In this document: piece by piece, positions 41,724 through 42,439 of the stretch
Layout of the letters: every line of letters begins with the position of its first letter
How positions within the stretch are numbered: the stretch's first letter is position 1
Source: CAZKTO01 sp964555685
GTDB taxonomy: Bacteria; Chloroflexota; Dehalococcoidia; SHYB01
Assembly: GCA_964555685.1 (NCBI GenBank)
Contig: CAZKTO010000020.1
Coordinates: 1 to 42,439, forward strand
Reading direction: 5' to 3'
Length of the DNA stretch: 42,439 nucleotides
The notes under the pieces: model-generated
What the model was told of the DNA's origin: nothing
The model's database searches: none
The model's input: the letters and a program-made list of their open reading frames with translations, nothing else
Translations under genes and position numbers: made by a program

Positions 41724-42239
41724 TTAGCGGCGCACCAGCCCGTACACGAAGAGGTCCATGGTCCGTCCGTCCTTGGTGACGTGCATCCGGAGCCGGCCTT
41801 CCAGGAGGAAGCCGTTCTTCTCCAGCACGCGCATGGATGCCGGGTTCGACTCGAACACTCCGGCGTCTAGGCGCACGATGTCGAAGGTGGCGAAGGCGTA
41901 CTGCACCAGGGCGGCGACTGCCTTCGTAGCTATCCCGCGGCCCCAGAACGGCTCTCCGAGCCAATAACCGATCTCGGCCGACCGGCGATACACGTCAGCC
42001 TGAGGATGAACGCCGATGCCCCCGATCGCTTCCTTGCTGGAGGCGATGGCAAATGCCGTGGTGGGCTCTCGCCCTTGGTTGCCGCTTATCCACGCCAGGG
42101 CGTCCGCCTCGGTATAGGGGTACGGAAATATATCGCGCAGGTTCCGAGAGACGTTGCGGTTGTTGGCGTATTTGACTAGGGAGGGAACGTCCGCCATCGT
42201 CCACGAGCGCAGAGTCCATTCTCCTGCTTTCAGCTCCAT
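41724..42239 (-). CDS. GNAT N-acetyltransferase (RimJ/RimL-like), copy 3
   Basis: A 171-residue acetyltransferase. Motifs are WTLRSWTMADVPSLVKYAN at the start, AIGGIGVHPQADVYRRSAEI, the acetyl-CoA loop WGRGIATKAVAALVQYAF, and NPASMRVLEKNGFLLEGRLR. It is more distant from the tandem pair at 30.6-31.8 kb than those are from each other. ATG 42239 is preferred over GTG 42260. The target is unknown. Confidence 0.88.
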   Translation of the reverse strand: MELKAGEWTLRSWTMADVPSLVKYANNRNVSRNLRDIFPYPYTEADALAWISGNQGREPTTAFAIASSKEAIGGIGVHPQADVYRRSAEIGYWLGEPFWGRGIATKAVAALVQYAFATFDIVRLDAGVFESNPASMRVLEKNGFLLEGRLRMHVTKDGRTMDLFVYGLVRR

Positions 42240-42404
42240 GCGGGATCTCTCCGAGGCCACCCCTGGCGGGCAGCCAATAATGAGAACGTCAGAGGCGGCT
42301 TATCGTTCGGTCCGGTCCGGGCGGCACCATCCTCGCTCTGGTGCAACGCAAACGGCGTCCGGGACAAACGCCGCGCCCGCCCGCCTCAGGGTCGTTCGGT
42401 TGTC

Positions 42405-42439
42405 CTGGGAACCCTTTCTTGACAGAAAGGTGTTCCCAG
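42405..42439. repeat. Long hairpin at the window end
   Basis: CTGGGAAC (42405-42412) and GTTCCCAG (42432-42439) pair fully. Inside them CCTTTCT and AGAAAGG pair around loop TGAC, with one unpaired T. This 15-bp near-perfect hairpin ends exactly at the last base of the window, so the sequence beyond is unseen. It could be a terminator, a REP unit or an element end. Confidence 0.6.

Noticed and set aside
40525..41964. A 479-codon minus-strand frame across the repeat region and the aldo/keto reductase
   Set aside because: No motifs, crosses the 41-bp palindrome, and the opposite strand encodes a complete reductase.
1..42439. CRISPR array or rRNA genes
   Set aside because: No regularly spaced direct repeats and no rRNA-like stretches were seen.

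Overview
The window is GC-rich bacterial DNA. The core genes (mnmE, argF, der-plsY-gpsA, ftsZ), many luciferase-like, crotonase and acyl-CoA ligase genes, short Cys-lipoprotein leaders and frequent extragenic hairpins suggest an uncultivated Chloroflexota (Dehalococcoidia/SAR202-like) bacterium. That assignment is an inference from gene content. No rRNA is present; the only RNA gene found is tRNA-Asn.

Left part (1-24,945) is accessory. It opens with a stand-alone receiver protein, then a scrap zone with an IS1182 transposase fragment abutting a relic of glycine dehydrogenase subunit 2 and a broken secreted-protein gene. At 2.2-9.0 kb a same-strand cluster holds two unrelated substrate-binding proteins, two M24 'pita-bread' proteins (one with all metal ligands, one lacking two) and an amidohydrolase. 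A MarR regulator then diverges from an EthD-like protein. A second scrap zone (10.5-11.7 kb) holds IS1182 and IS3 remnants. At 12.0-17.5 kb is an unusual operon: a haem-oxygenase-like di-iron oxidase fused to an enolase-superfamily enzyme, a GH3-type acyl-amido synthetase, a YUCCA-like flavin monooxygenase and a glycine-rich membrane protein. It looks like an uncharacterised pathway that makes or modifies an acyl-amino-acid type small molecule.

At 18.1-20.6 kb lies a thioredoxin-fold/TPR protein whose reading frame crosses an in-frame TGA exactly at the redox-active Cys position. A 6-bp hairpin with a GGTCT loop follows at bacterial SECIS distance, so I annotate one continuous selenoprotein. 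A decayed C-terminal fragment that looks like the same family lies just upstream. The accessory part ends with a tyrosine recombinase, an unrecognised gene and a large serine recombinase whose last codons lie inside the tRNA-Asn gene, which marks a probable integration junction.

Right part (25-42.4 kb) is mostly chromosomal core: mnmE opposite argF, then der-plsY-gpsA with overlapping codons, two tandem GNAT acetyltransferases, a luciferase-like monooxygenase, a crotonase-crotonase-AMP-ligase operon with a good sigma70-type promoter, a lipoprotein, an SDR, ftsZ behind a near-consensus promoter flanked by twin palindromes, an aldo/keto reductase and another GNAT. Intergenic spaces here carry strong inverted repeats, including a 41-bp perfect hairpin.
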